Position numbers and translations under genes: made by a program
The notes under the pieces: generated by a model
What the model was told of the DNA's origin: nothing
Databases searched by the model: none
What the model saw: only the letters and a program-made list of their open reading frames with translations
Source: an uncultured Butyricicoccus sp.
GTDB lineage: Bacteria > Bacillota > Clostridia > Oscillospirales > Butyricicoccaceae
Assembly (NCBI GenBank): GCA_904420185.1
Contig: CAJFUJ010000033.1
Coordinates: 1-50,035 of the forward strand
Length of the DNA: 50,035 nt
Reading direction: 5' to 3'
Part shown: positions 40,366 to 49,300 of the stretch, piece after piece
Layout of the letters: each line of letters begins with the position of its first letter
How positions within the stretch are numbered: the first letter of the stretch is position 1

Positions 40366-41175
40366 TCATTCCTTGCGGAAGGTTGCCGGCCGAAGCATAT
40401 GATACGCACTATCCTTGCTGATATTCTCCGAATGCCCGATCAGCAGATAGCCGCCTGGATTGGTCACATTATAAAACCGCTGGATCAGCGCGTCTTTGGT
40501 CGGTTGGTCAAAATAGATCATCACATTGCGGCAGAATATGACGTCAAATTTGAGTTTAAAGTGGATGGGGTCCATCAGGTTAAATGTGCGAAAGATCACG
40601 TTGCGGCGGATCTCCGGCGTGACGGTATACAGCCCGCTGCCATCGGTGCGTTTGACAAAATACCGTGTGCGCCAAGCGGGCGGGATATCTACCGGCAACT
40701 CGTAAGCAGGGTCTTTTGCCTCAGCTAGTACCCGCTGGGAGATATCCGTCGCCAACACCCGTGTATCCCAAGCGCTGGCCTGAGCGCCCAAATATTCCTT
40801 AATGCACATAGAAATATTGTATGGCTCCTCCCCGGTCGAGCAGCCGGCGCTCCAAATCGACAATATTTTTTTCTTCTCATTGCGTGCCGTGATGTCGGGC
40901 AAGATGACCTCAGAGAAAAATTTATAGTGTTCTTTCTCCCGCATAAAATAGGTATAATTGGTTGTCAATTTGTTCAGCACCAGCTCAACCAGGTCCTTAT
41001 CCTTTCCGCGCAGCAGCTCATCGACAAATTCTTTAAAGCTGTTATAACCCTGCGCCTTCAGGGTCGCGGAAAGGCGGCTATTGATCAACAGCCGCTTTTG
41101 CTTGAGGTTGATGCCGTAATTGTCATGCATAAAACGGACCAGGCGGTTAAAGTCAGAATCCGAAAGCTGCATCAT
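40366..41175 (-). CDS. cheR: Chemotaxis protein methyltransferase CheR
   Basis: 269 residues from ATG 41175, preceded by AAAGGAG. The N-terminal helical domain (LSDSDFNRLVRFMHDNYGINLKQKRLLINSRL) and the SAM-binding IWSAGCSTGEEPYNISM, then LATDISQRVLAEA and DVIFCRNVMIYFD, are the CheR signatures. It methylates receptor glutamates. A TTG at 41211 would extend it into cheW but lies before the ribosome site. Confidence 0.95.
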   Translation of the reverse strand: MMQLSDSDFNRLVRFMHDNYGINLKQKRLLINSRLSATLKAQGYNSFKEFVDELLRGKDKDLVELVLNKLTTNYTYFMREKEHYKFFSEVILPDITARNEKKKILSIWSAGCSTGEEPYNISMCIKEYLGAQASAWDTRVLATDISQRVLAEAKDPAYELPVDIPPAWRTRYFVKRTDGSGLYTVTPEIRRNVIFRTFNLMDPIHFKLKFDVIFCRNVMIYFDQPTKDALIQRFYNVTNPGGYLLIGHSENISKDSAYHMLRPATFRKE

Positions 41176-41207
41176 CAGAAAATGCTCCTTTGCCTCTCTT
41201 TTTTTCA

Positions 41208-41687
41208 TCAATCTGCAAGTAGGAGCGGACAGTCTAGCACGAGCATGGTCCCTGCGCCATTGGTCATGGAAGACATGCCGGACACATATTTCTGCGCATT
41301 ATGCGCCGGAACCGGCAAGATACTGTCCACTGGAATATCAATAATTTGGCAAACCGTGTCCACCAAAATGCCGATCAGCATGTCCTCTACATTGATCACA
41401 ATGATGCAGTCGCTTTCGGCAGGTGGTAGGTTTAGCCGCAATCGCATATCGATCAGCGGGATGGTCTGCCCGCGCAAATTGATGATGCCGCGCACATAAG
41501 CAGGTACCATAGGCACACGGGTAATCGGATAATTCGTGATAATCTCCACGACATCCTCTGCCCCGATGCCAAACAGCAGGTTGGCTGTCTGGAACAGCAC
41601 AAACTTGCGCGTTACAATTTCTTCTGTTTCTTCCTGGGCGGCAAGCTGCTCATCCTCGGTTGCAAACAGCATATTTTCGTCGTTCAT
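41208..41687 (-). CDS. cheW: Chemotaxis coupling protein CheW
   Basis: 159 residues. KFVLFQTANLLFGIGAEDVVEIITNYPITRVPMVPAYVRGIINLRGQTIPLIDMRLRL is the full CheW core, and LIGILVDTVCQIIDI the second half. It links receptors to CheA. The first 25 residues are an acidic extension. AGGAG precedes the ATG. Confidence 0.95.
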   Translation of the reverse strand: MNDENMLFATEDEQLAAQEETEEIVTRKFVLFQTANLLFGIGAEDVVEIITNYPITRVPMVPAYVRGIINLRGQTIPLIDMRLRLNLPPAESDCIIVINVEDMLIGILVDTVCQIIDIPVDSILPVPAHNAQKYVSGMSSMTNGAGTMLVLDCPLLLAD

Positions 41688-41713
41688 TGCTTCTCCACTC
41701 CTTTATCAGGCTC

Positions 41714-43834
41714 TCAATATCCCATTGCCGGACCGAGCAGGCTGGATGCTTCCAAAATCAAGCTGATGTTGCCGTCACCCAGGATGGTGCAGCCCACGAT
41801 GCCGGCATCCTTAATCCCAAAGTTGTTCAGATAAGCGGGCAACGGCTTGATGACCACTTGCTGCTCACCAAGCAGCTCATCGACAAACAGGCAGTAGGAA
41901 ACTTCACCGGTTTCCACCCAAACAAAGATGCCATCTGCCGTACTGGCTGCCTTAGGTTCCAGGCCATACAGCTCATATAGGCGAAGCACCGGATAGAAAT
42001 TATCCATACGGTTGATCATCTCACCCTCAGCGGCATCATGGATGATGTCCTCATCGGTTGCCTTGAAGGACTGGCGAATATTCTGAATCGGGATGGTAAA
42101 AATCGAGTCGCCAACCGACACTTCCATGCCATCCATAATCGCGGTCGTTAGCGGGATCTTGAGGGTCGTGCAGCTGCCCTTTCCCTGTTCGCTGGTCATG
42201 ATGACTGTGCCGCCAACCGCTTCAACATTCTTTTTTACCACGTCCATCCCTACACCGCGGCCGGAAAACTCGGTAACCTCGGTATTGGTCGAAAAGCCGG
42301 GCATCATCAGGAAATTGATAATTTCCCGGTTGCTGTACTCGGTATCTGGGTTGGCCAAGCCCTGCCGGATGGCTTTTTGCAGGGTTTTGTCATAATCCAC
42401 CCCCATGCCGTCGTCCTCAATCTGGATGATGACCTCGCTACCGGTGTTACGCGCCGACAGGATAATCTCACCTTCCGGATCTTTGCCGGCCGCAATGCGA
42501 TCCTGCTCGTTTTCCTCAATGCCATGGTCCATGGAATTGCGGACAATGTGCATAATGGGATCGCTGATGGCATCGACAATGGTTTTGTCGATTTCGGTGT
42601 CCTCGCCAATAATGGTCAGTCGGGCGCGGCGGCCCAGCTTTTGCCCCATATCACGCACAATGCGGCGCATCTTCTGGAAGGTGCTCGACACCGGCACCAT
42701 ACGCAGGGACATAGAAATATCCTGCAACTCATCGGTCAGCTTGCGAAGCTGGCGCGCTGATTTATTGAAGTTATCCAAGCGGATGCCATCCAGGTTTTTC
42801 AAGTCAGGGGAGGCGGTAACCATGGCCTCGGTGATCACAATCTCACCGACCACCGCCATCAGCTGATCCAGTTTGGAAAGGTTCACGCTGATGAGGCTCT
42901 GCTTGACCTGGTGGTTTGCGCCCACGTGGCTTGGATTGGCCTGCGCGCCTGCGCCAGCCGGTTTACTGGGCGCGGGCTGCTTTTCCTGGACAGGCGTAGC
43001 AGCTTTTGACGCAGACGCGCTGCTAAGTGCTTCTGCCGCAGGCTGAGTGGTTTCGGCAGGCTGCACAGTTTCCGCTGTTTCGAAAGTTTCGTATGTTTTG
43101 ACAAACCCCAGGCCGCTGGCAACCTCAATCGCGCCCTTGCGGTCCGCCTCGCTGGAAAAATGCATCACAAAGCCTTTTTCCGCGATCTGCGCCGAAAGGT
43201 CGCTATTGTTTTCCAGATCTTCAGGTTCATAGGTGAAATCCTGGCAGCGATCTTTGACGTCGCTAACCACCATAAAAGCGCGCAGGTTCTCCATCCCACA
43301 GCCCTCATCCAGGAAAATGCGCAGCGAATACCGGCCTGCAGCACCAGCCTGTGCACCGTCTGCGGACTCGTCCGCCGGGGCAGCCGGAGCCTGTCCGCTC
43401 TGGGACTCGCTCGCTTGGCTTTCCCCTTTAATTTTATCAATGAACGTGTTAATTGCAGACAGAAAGCTGTCGATATTCTGAGAAAGGGGTTCTCCATTTT
43501 CGATCTTTGAAACCTCACTGCGGAAGTAATCGATCGACTGAAAAAGCATGTCGAACAGCTGAGGGCGGTCCTTCTCTGGAATGATGTCCATGCTTCCCTC
43601 GCGGATCAGATAAAACAGATCCTCAATCCGGTGAGCAATTGTCATCAATGGTTCAAATTCCATCATCGCCGCAGAACCTTTCAAGGTGTGCATGATGCGG
43701 AAAATCTCATTGACATCGTCCTGCGACAGCGTATCCGCCTGTTCCGCAGTCAACATGATATTATCAAGCTGTTCCAGCAACGTATTGGTTTCATATAAAT
43801 ACATTTCCAGAACGCTATCGCCATTATTTCCCAT
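41714..43834 (-). CDS. cheA: Chemotaxis histidine kinase CheA
   Basis: 706 residues. HPt domain with His49 in FRIMHTLKGSAAMMEF, a P2-like middle with two Ala/Pro linkers, the P3 dimer helices (SVNLSKLDQLMAVVGEIVI), an ATPase with NSMDHGIE, DDGMGVDYDK and GRGVGMDVV, and a C-terminal CheW-like domain. It passes phosphate to CheY and CheB. AAAGGACG precedes ATG 43834. No cheY is in the window, so it must be elsewhere. First gene of cheA-cheW-cheR-cheB. Confidence 0.96.
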   Translation of the reverse strand: MGNNGDSVLEMYLYETNTLLEQLDNIMLTAEQADTLSQDDVNEIFRIMHTLKGSAAMMEFEPLMTIAHRIEDLFYLIREGSMDIIPEKDRPQLFDMLFQSIDYFRSEVSKIENGEPLSQNIDSFLSAINTFIDKIKGESQASESQSGQAPAAPADESADGAQAGAAGRYSLRIFLDEGCGMENLRAFMVVSDVKDRCQDFTYEPEDLENNSDLSAQIAEKGFVMHFSSEADRKGAIEVASGLGFVKTYETFETAETVQPAETTQPAAEALSSASASKAATPVQEKQPAPSKPAGAGAQANPSHVGANHQVKQSLISVNLSKLDQLMAVVGEIVITEAMVTASPDLKNLDGIRLDNFNKSARQLRKLTDELQDISMSLRMVPVSSTFQKMRRIVRDMGQKLGRRARLTIIGEDTEIDKTIVDAISDPIMHIVRNSMDHGIEENEQDRIAAGKDPEGEIILSARNTGSEVIIQIEDDGMGVDYDKTLQKAIRQGLANPDTEYSNREIINFLMMPGFSTNTEVTEFSGRGVGMDVVKKNVEAVGGTVIMTSEQGKGSCTTLKIPLTTAIMDGMEVSVGDSIFTIPIQNIRQSFKATDEDIIHDAAEGEMINRMDNFYPVLRLYELYGLEPKAASTADGIFVWVETGEVSYCLFVDELLGEQQVVIKPLPAYLNNFGIKDAGIVGCTILGDGNISLILEASSLLGPAMGY

Positions 43835-43877
43835 ATAATTGCGCCGTCCTTTCAAAAATCATACTGTTCTTTGAAAG

Positions 43878-43904
43878 AAATCGACCAAAAGCCGTGCAAA
43901 TTAA
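43878..43904 (-). promoter_or_regulatory. Possible sigma-28 promoter of the che operon
   Basis: Minus-strand TTAA (43904-43901), 15 bases and GTCGATTT (43885-43878), compared with TAAA-N15-GCCGATAT. Spacing is exact, but both boxes have mismatches. It lies 44 bases before the cheA start. Confidence 0.4.
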
Positions 43905-43954
43905 GGCGGCATTCCAAACATTGCTGAATTTTCTGATAGAAACGAGGGCTGACC

Positions 43955-45370
43955 ATGCCAAATATCACAAGCGTCACCAATCCCGCTCCCGGTCAGGAAG
44001 CGAATACATATCGATCTCCCATTACGCCAGGTGACACCCAGGTGCAAAATGTGCCCGACCCCTCGCGTGTCGGACGTGCCGATGCGCGGACCGACCGGCA
44101 GGACACCGCTAAAACCGATATCCCCCGGCGGTATGATTCCTATTTTCAGGCTTTTATGCAGGCGCTGCGCAACTCGGGTTCGGTTTCAAGTGTTCTTGCT
44201 CCCTTCCTATTCGCACAGCGCGGCACACTCGTCACCTCGGGCATGACCGCTGGCATCAGCCAAGAGCTGGCGCAGTTTTTGCAAATGCTCCCTGCTGACG
44301 CTGAAAAGCTGCTGACCATGCTCAAGGGTGAGCTTTCATCGTCCAGCCGGTTTTCCGGCCCACTCTTTGACGCCTTGCGCGCCGCCCTGCGGCAAAACCC
44401 ATCCGAGGGCTTGCAGCACAGTGTTTTACAGTTTCTCAAGGTGTTCAACGATTTTTCCGCCTCCTCGCACATCGAGCAAAATGTACAGCGCACCATCCGC
44501 CAAATGTCCTGGTTTATGCCCCAGCGCTTTGGCGAGGCGCTGAGCGGACAGCTTGACCAACTTTCCTCCCTGTTTTCCCAAGGAAACCGCGCTGGTGCAC
44601 TGGGAATGCTGCAAAGTTCGGTCATACCGTATATGGCCGATTATGTCGCCAAGGTCCACGATCGTGGCGTTGCACGCAGCCTGCTCAGCCTGCTGATTTT
44701 GGACATCGCCCGGTATGCCAACGGCTCGCCCCAAAACCTGCTCCAATCGTTTTATCAGCTTTTGGGGTATTCCTCTTTTCAGCAGCAGTTCGGCCAAATG
44801 AACAGCCAGGAGTTGCTCCAATTTTTACAGGAGAACGCAGCGTCCTTACAACCGGAAGCTGAACCGATCGCTGACCAGCTGGCCAAGCTTTCTGCCCGCG
44901 CGCTGCGTGGCGAAGGGGGCGCAGACTGCCGGCAGGCGTTCCAAGCGCTGATGGATTCGGTGCTGGTCAACCAGAGTGTGTATATGCCGCTGGCGCACGC
45001 CATGCTGCCAGTGGAAATGGATGGCCGCATGATGTTTTCTGAGCTTTGGGTCGATCCAGATGCCGAAAACGAAAACGGCGAAGCCCAGGCCAACCAGATG
45101 CGCCTTTTGCTCAAATTCGATATTCAAGATCTAGGGCTTTTTGAGCTGGTGCTCACCTTCCGCGACGGCGCTGTAGACGCCTCTCTGCAATGCCCGCCGC
45201 ACTTGGGTCAGTTCTCCGAACTGTTTTCCCAAAAAATTACTTCCCTTGCTGAACAGGAAGGGCTGCACGCTTCTTCGATCCGCGCTTCCCCGATGACCCG
45301 GCCCCTGGCCATCTCCGAGGTATTCCCAAAAATCTTTGAAAGGATGGACAGCATCAATGTCACCGTATGA
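43955..45370 (+). CDS. FliK-like flagellar protein
   Basis: 471 residues. The first 60 are disordered and polar, the middle is Gln/Leu-rich and helical, and the C-terminal RLLLKFDIQDLGLFELVLTFRDGAVDASLQCPPHLGQFSELFSQKITSLAEQEGLHASSIRA resembles the substrate-switch domain of FliK. A FlhB-like gene overlaps its end, as in the Bacillus ylqG-ylqH pair. It may act in hook-length or export control, but it lies far from a hook operon and the similarity is partial. It is divergent from cheA. Confidence 0.6.
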   Translation: MPNITSVTNPAPGQEANTYRSPITPGDTQVQNVPDPSRVGRADARTDRQDTAKTDIPRRYDSYFQAFMQALRNSGSVSSVLAPFLFAQRGTLVTSGMTAGISQELAQFLQMLPADAEKLLTMLKGELSSSSRFSGPLFDALRAALRQNPSEGLQHSVLQFLKVFNDFSASSHIEQNVQRTIRQMSWFMPQRFGEALSGQLDQLSSLFSQGNRAGALGMLQSSVIPYMADYVAKVHDRGVARSLLSLLILDIARYANGSPQNLLQSFYQLLGYSSFQQQFGQMNSQELLQFLQENAASLQPEAEPIADQLAKLSARALRGEGGADCRQAFQALMDSVLVNQSVYMPLAHAMLPVEMDGRMMFSELWVDPDAENENGEAQANQMRLLLKFDIQDLGLFELVLTFRDGAVDASLQCPPHLGQFSELFSQKITSLAEQEGLHASSIRASPMTRPLAISEVFPKIFERMDSINVTV

Positions 45371-45677
45371 CCAAAATCGCAAAGCGGTTGCGCTGCAATA
45401 TGAAAACGGTTCGCCTGCTCCTGTCGTCGTCGCATCGGGCATGGGATATTTAGCCGAAAAAATTGTAGAGGTTGCCGCCGAAAACGGCGTACCTGTCTAT
45501 GAGGATACCTCGCTTGCGACCATGCTTTCACAGCTGCAACTCGGGCAGGAAATTCCAGAGTCCCTTTACCGGTTCATTGTTGACATCTATGTGTATTTCC
45601 TGCATTTTGATCCCAATCACCCCAACGAACCCCGTCATGCGGCCCCAACGCCGCCCAAAAAGGAGGCTGAATCCTAA
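45357..45677 (+). CDS. Stand-alone FlhB C-terminal-like protein (YlqH-like)
   Basis: 106 residues from ATG 45357, which overlaps the FliK-like stop by 14 bases; AAAGGATGG is the ribosome site. KAVALQYENGSPAPVVVASGMGYLAEKIVEVAAENGVPVYEDTSLATMLSQLQLGQEIPESLY matches the cytoplasmic domain of FlhB, without the membrane part. The self-cleaving NPTH motif is absent. Such free FlhB-like domains are common in Firmicutes, and can bind FliK-type proteins. Confidence 0.85.
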   Translation: MSPYDQNRKAVALQYENGSPAPVVVASGMGYLAEKIVEVAAENGVPVYEDTSLATMLSQLQLGQEIPESLYRFIVDIYVYFLHFDPNHPNEPRHAAPTPPKKEAES

Positions 45678-46300
45678 TGCTCTATCGGGCGCAAGAAAAC
45701 AAGAAGTTTATCATTCTAAACGATGCGCACGAATCGCTTGCAAGCGCCAACCTGATCGACCAGCATGGGCAGGACAAGGTCTTTGAGCTCACCTCAACCC
45801 CTTCCTGTGATCTTTTGGCCCTGCCAAGCGTCAACATCCTCAGCTTGAACTCCACCGAGTTCATCGCGTGGCGCGGCCGCATCCAGCGCCAAAAGGACGA
45901 CCGCCTGTATTTCCACGCCGATGAGCGGGTTGACGCTGGATTGCGCCGGCATTTGCGCATCCAGATGTCGTTCCGCGCCAACCTCTATCCGGTGAAAGGC
46001 AGGGGACCTCGCCTACCTGTGGTCTGCCGTGACATCAGCTGCGGCGGTATTGCACTGTACAGCGTGGTGCCTTTCCATGTAGGTGAGGTCTATCAAATCG
46101 CCTTGCCTTGCACCGAGCCGCCGCTGCTCGCCAAAATCGAGGCATTACGCACCATTTCAGAGGAAAAGCGGCTCTATGCTTTCCAATTTATCGATTTACT
46201 CCCCCAGGAGGAAGCTATGATTCAGGAACGTATCTTTGAATACGACCTGCATCATCCGAGCGTATCCTCCGCCGAAAATCCCAAAGCAAAGGTGTTGTGA
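45677..46300 (+). CDS. PilZ-domain protein
   Basis: 207 residues. The C-terminal PilZ domain begins at the c-di-GMP-binding RRHLR (Arg90-Arg94) and contains DISCGG (Asp119, Ser121, Gly124), the second half of the binding site. The N-terminal 85 residues look like a YcgR-N type beta domain (FELTSTPSCDLLALPSVNILSL...). YcgR proteins slow the flagellar motor when c-di-GMP is high. Its start overlaps the upstream stop (TAATG), and the giant surface protein gene starts five bases after it. Confidence 0.87.
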   Translation: MLYRAQENKKFIILNDAHESLASANLIDQHGQDKVFELTSTPSCDLLALPSVNILSLNSTEFIAWRGRIQRQKDDRLYFHADERVDAGLRRHLRIQMSFRANLYPVKGRGPRLPVVCRDISCGGIALYSVVPFHVGEVYQIALPCTEPPLLAKIEALRTISEEKRLYAFQFIDLLPQEEAMIQERIFEYDLHHPSVSSAENPKAKVL

Positions 46301-46305
46301 CCAAA

Positions 46306-49300
46306 ATGAATCGTACCTTCCGCTTCCTGACCTCCTTCGGGAAACGCGCCTGTGCACTCATCGTGTGTACCGCTATGTTGCTTGGCCTGCTGCCCACAAT
46401 CCAGCCGCAGGCACAAGCCGCCTCTTCTACACAGGATATGTCGCTAGACCGTCTGGTTTCCTGGGGCATTATGCGCGGCGACCAATATGGCAATCTGGAT
46501 CCTGCCCGTGATATCACCCGCGCCGAATTTGCCAGTATGCTCAACCGTACCTTTGGCTACCAACAGACTGGCGCCCAACCTTTCCGTGACGTAGTAACCA
46601 GCAACTGGTACTACGACGACATCAGCATCGCCTATACGGCTGGCTACTTTGAAGGCACGTCGAACACGACCGCTTCGCCCAACAGTACGTTGACCCGCGA
46701 GCAGGCCGCAACCTTACTGTGCCGCAACCTCATGTTACAGCCACTTTCCGGCGAGGATCTGGCCTTCACCGACAGCCGTGAAGCCAGCAGCTGGAGCCGT
46801 GGCTACATCAAGGCCGCCGCCGAGGAGGGGATCCTGGTCGGCGACCCGGGCGGTACCTTCCGTCCGCGCGACAACATCACCCGCGGTGAGGTCGCGATCA
46901 TGCTCGTACGCGTGATTGGTACCCCCATCCAAGAGCCTGGCACCTACTCCAATAGTGTTTCCGGCAACCTGATGGTTTCCACCTCGGGTGTGACATTGGA
47001 AAACATGACTGTGACCGGTGACCTATACATCACCGGCGGCGTAGGCCTGGGCTATATTACCCTGAGCAACGTCACCGTTTACGGCAAGATTATCGCCAGT
47101 GGTGCGGGTGAGAGCGACCGGGGTGATTGCAGTATCATCCTCAAAAATAGCTCAGCGCCTGAAATGCTTGTCGATAGTCCCAGCAACCAATATGTCACCA
47201 TCCGCTCGGTGGGTAACACCGACATCGGGCAGGTTCATGTGCGGACGGGGACTTATTTGGAAAGCCGTTCGACCGGTGACTATGGCTTCCAGCATATCAT
47301 CGTGGACGGCGAGAACGGCACCCAGCTCGACCTGGCAGGCAATATCCACGATGTCGTCACAATGACCCCGGAATCCACCATCAATGTCGGCAGCGGTACG
47401 GTGGAAGAGCTGACCGTGGATGAAGAAGCAGTCGATTCTGTCGTCACCATTGCACAGGGCGCTGTAGTGGAAATCCTCAATCTGGATACTGCCACGCGTG
47501 TTACTGGAGAGGGCGATATTGGCACCGCCAACATCAATGCCGCAGGCTGTGTCATCGAAATGCTGCCCGATATCATCGTGATCCGTCCGGGTATTACGGC
47601 CAATATCGATGGCATTATTATGGACAGTACCCTGGCTGAGCAGATGTCCGATACGCCTCGCATCCTGAGTGGCTACCCGCGCATGGACGATATCGCGCCC
47701 AATCAGGCCCAAGCTTCCTTCCAGACCAATAAGCCGGGTACCCTTTACTGGGCGGTACGTCTAAGCGGCGATGGCCCTATGGAGGCGAGTGATCTCATCA
47801 ATCCCCCGACCTATGGTGGACAAATTGTCCGTAGCGGTAACTTGGCGATGAGTGATGCCAATACTACCGTTTCTCAGCGCATTACCGGTCTGACCTTGGA
47901 CACCTCCTATGTGCTCTCGGCCGTGCTGGTGGACAGCCGTGACGATGAGAGCGCCGTCAAGAGCGTCTACTTCACCACACCGGACGACAGCGACCCAGCC
48001 TTTACTTCGGGGTATCCGCGTGCCAGCACCATCGAAGATACCTATGTTGACTTTGACGTTGCTGCCACGAAGAATTGCACCCTGTATTGGGCCATTTATC
48101 CGACTGGTATGTCTGCGCCCACGGCAAACGAGTTCAAGGACGGCAACCTGAGCGGCGCTATTGATTCGGGCAGCCGCAGAGTGGCCCGCAATGAAGAGGA
48201 CAGTATCCGCATGGGCTCGGAAAATGAGGAGGCCCGCAATGCGCTCGAAGAACTGACCGAATACGACGCCTTCTTCTTCCTGTCCGACGGCATCAATGAT
48301 TCCAACGTCGTGCGCGTGCAGGTCACCACCGCCGACCGCACACCGCCTGAGTTCCTGACCAACTACCCGCGCATCACCGAAATCCAGGCCACCGCTCTCA
48401 CCGGCGATGCTGCCATCAATGAGGATGGCCAAATCTACTGGGCAGCTGTGATCCATGGCACCGACTACCCCATCCCGAACTCCGGCCTGACCGATGACGC
48501 AGCCCGTGAACTTGACCAAAAACTGCAAATCATGGGCGGTATGTACGCGGTTGCAAGCGGTTCGTTTAACGCCAACGCCAACGAGGCTGCATCATTCAAT
48601 ATGCGTGGCCTGGCCGAGGAAACCGCCTACGACATTTACTTTGTCGCAGAGGACGATTCGGGCAACCTGTCCGATATTGAGGTCTTGGAAAACGCTCGCA
48701 CACTGGACAACAACGCCCCGACCTTGGTCGATATCCGCTTCTCGCAGGCCAACAATGAAGGTGTCCCACTCGCCAATACCGACATTACCTTGGTGTTCAG
48801 CGAGGATATTTACAGCCGGCAGACCCGGATGTCGCTGGTTGAGATGTTTGAGTCCGACCAGACCGAGTTTGTCATGGCAGGCAGCAACCCTGAGCAGAGG
48901 ATTTCTTGGGATAATATTTTCCGCGAAATGTTTACGCTCAACAACCTGTCATTGACGACACCGGATAAGTCGTATGATTTTGACCTTGGAAACGACAACA
49001 AGCAAAATATCCGCGTCGAGCTCAACGATGAAGGCCAGACCGAGGTCACCTTCCTGAATGCCGCCTTGGCGCTCCAGAGCGGTTCGACCTATCAGTTCGT
49101 GTTCAACGCAATCACCGACTCGTCGTCGAACAATATGCCTGCGAACACGCAGAGTGAGGAGTTCACCATCTTGGAAGCGCAGGTGGACTTTGAAGAGCTG
49201 CCCGATGCATCGATTGGTTATCCTTCCAGCACTGATGAGTATGCTGTTGATAAGGTCTTCTCGATGATTCCGTATGCGAGCAGCACAGCAAATGCCTCGG

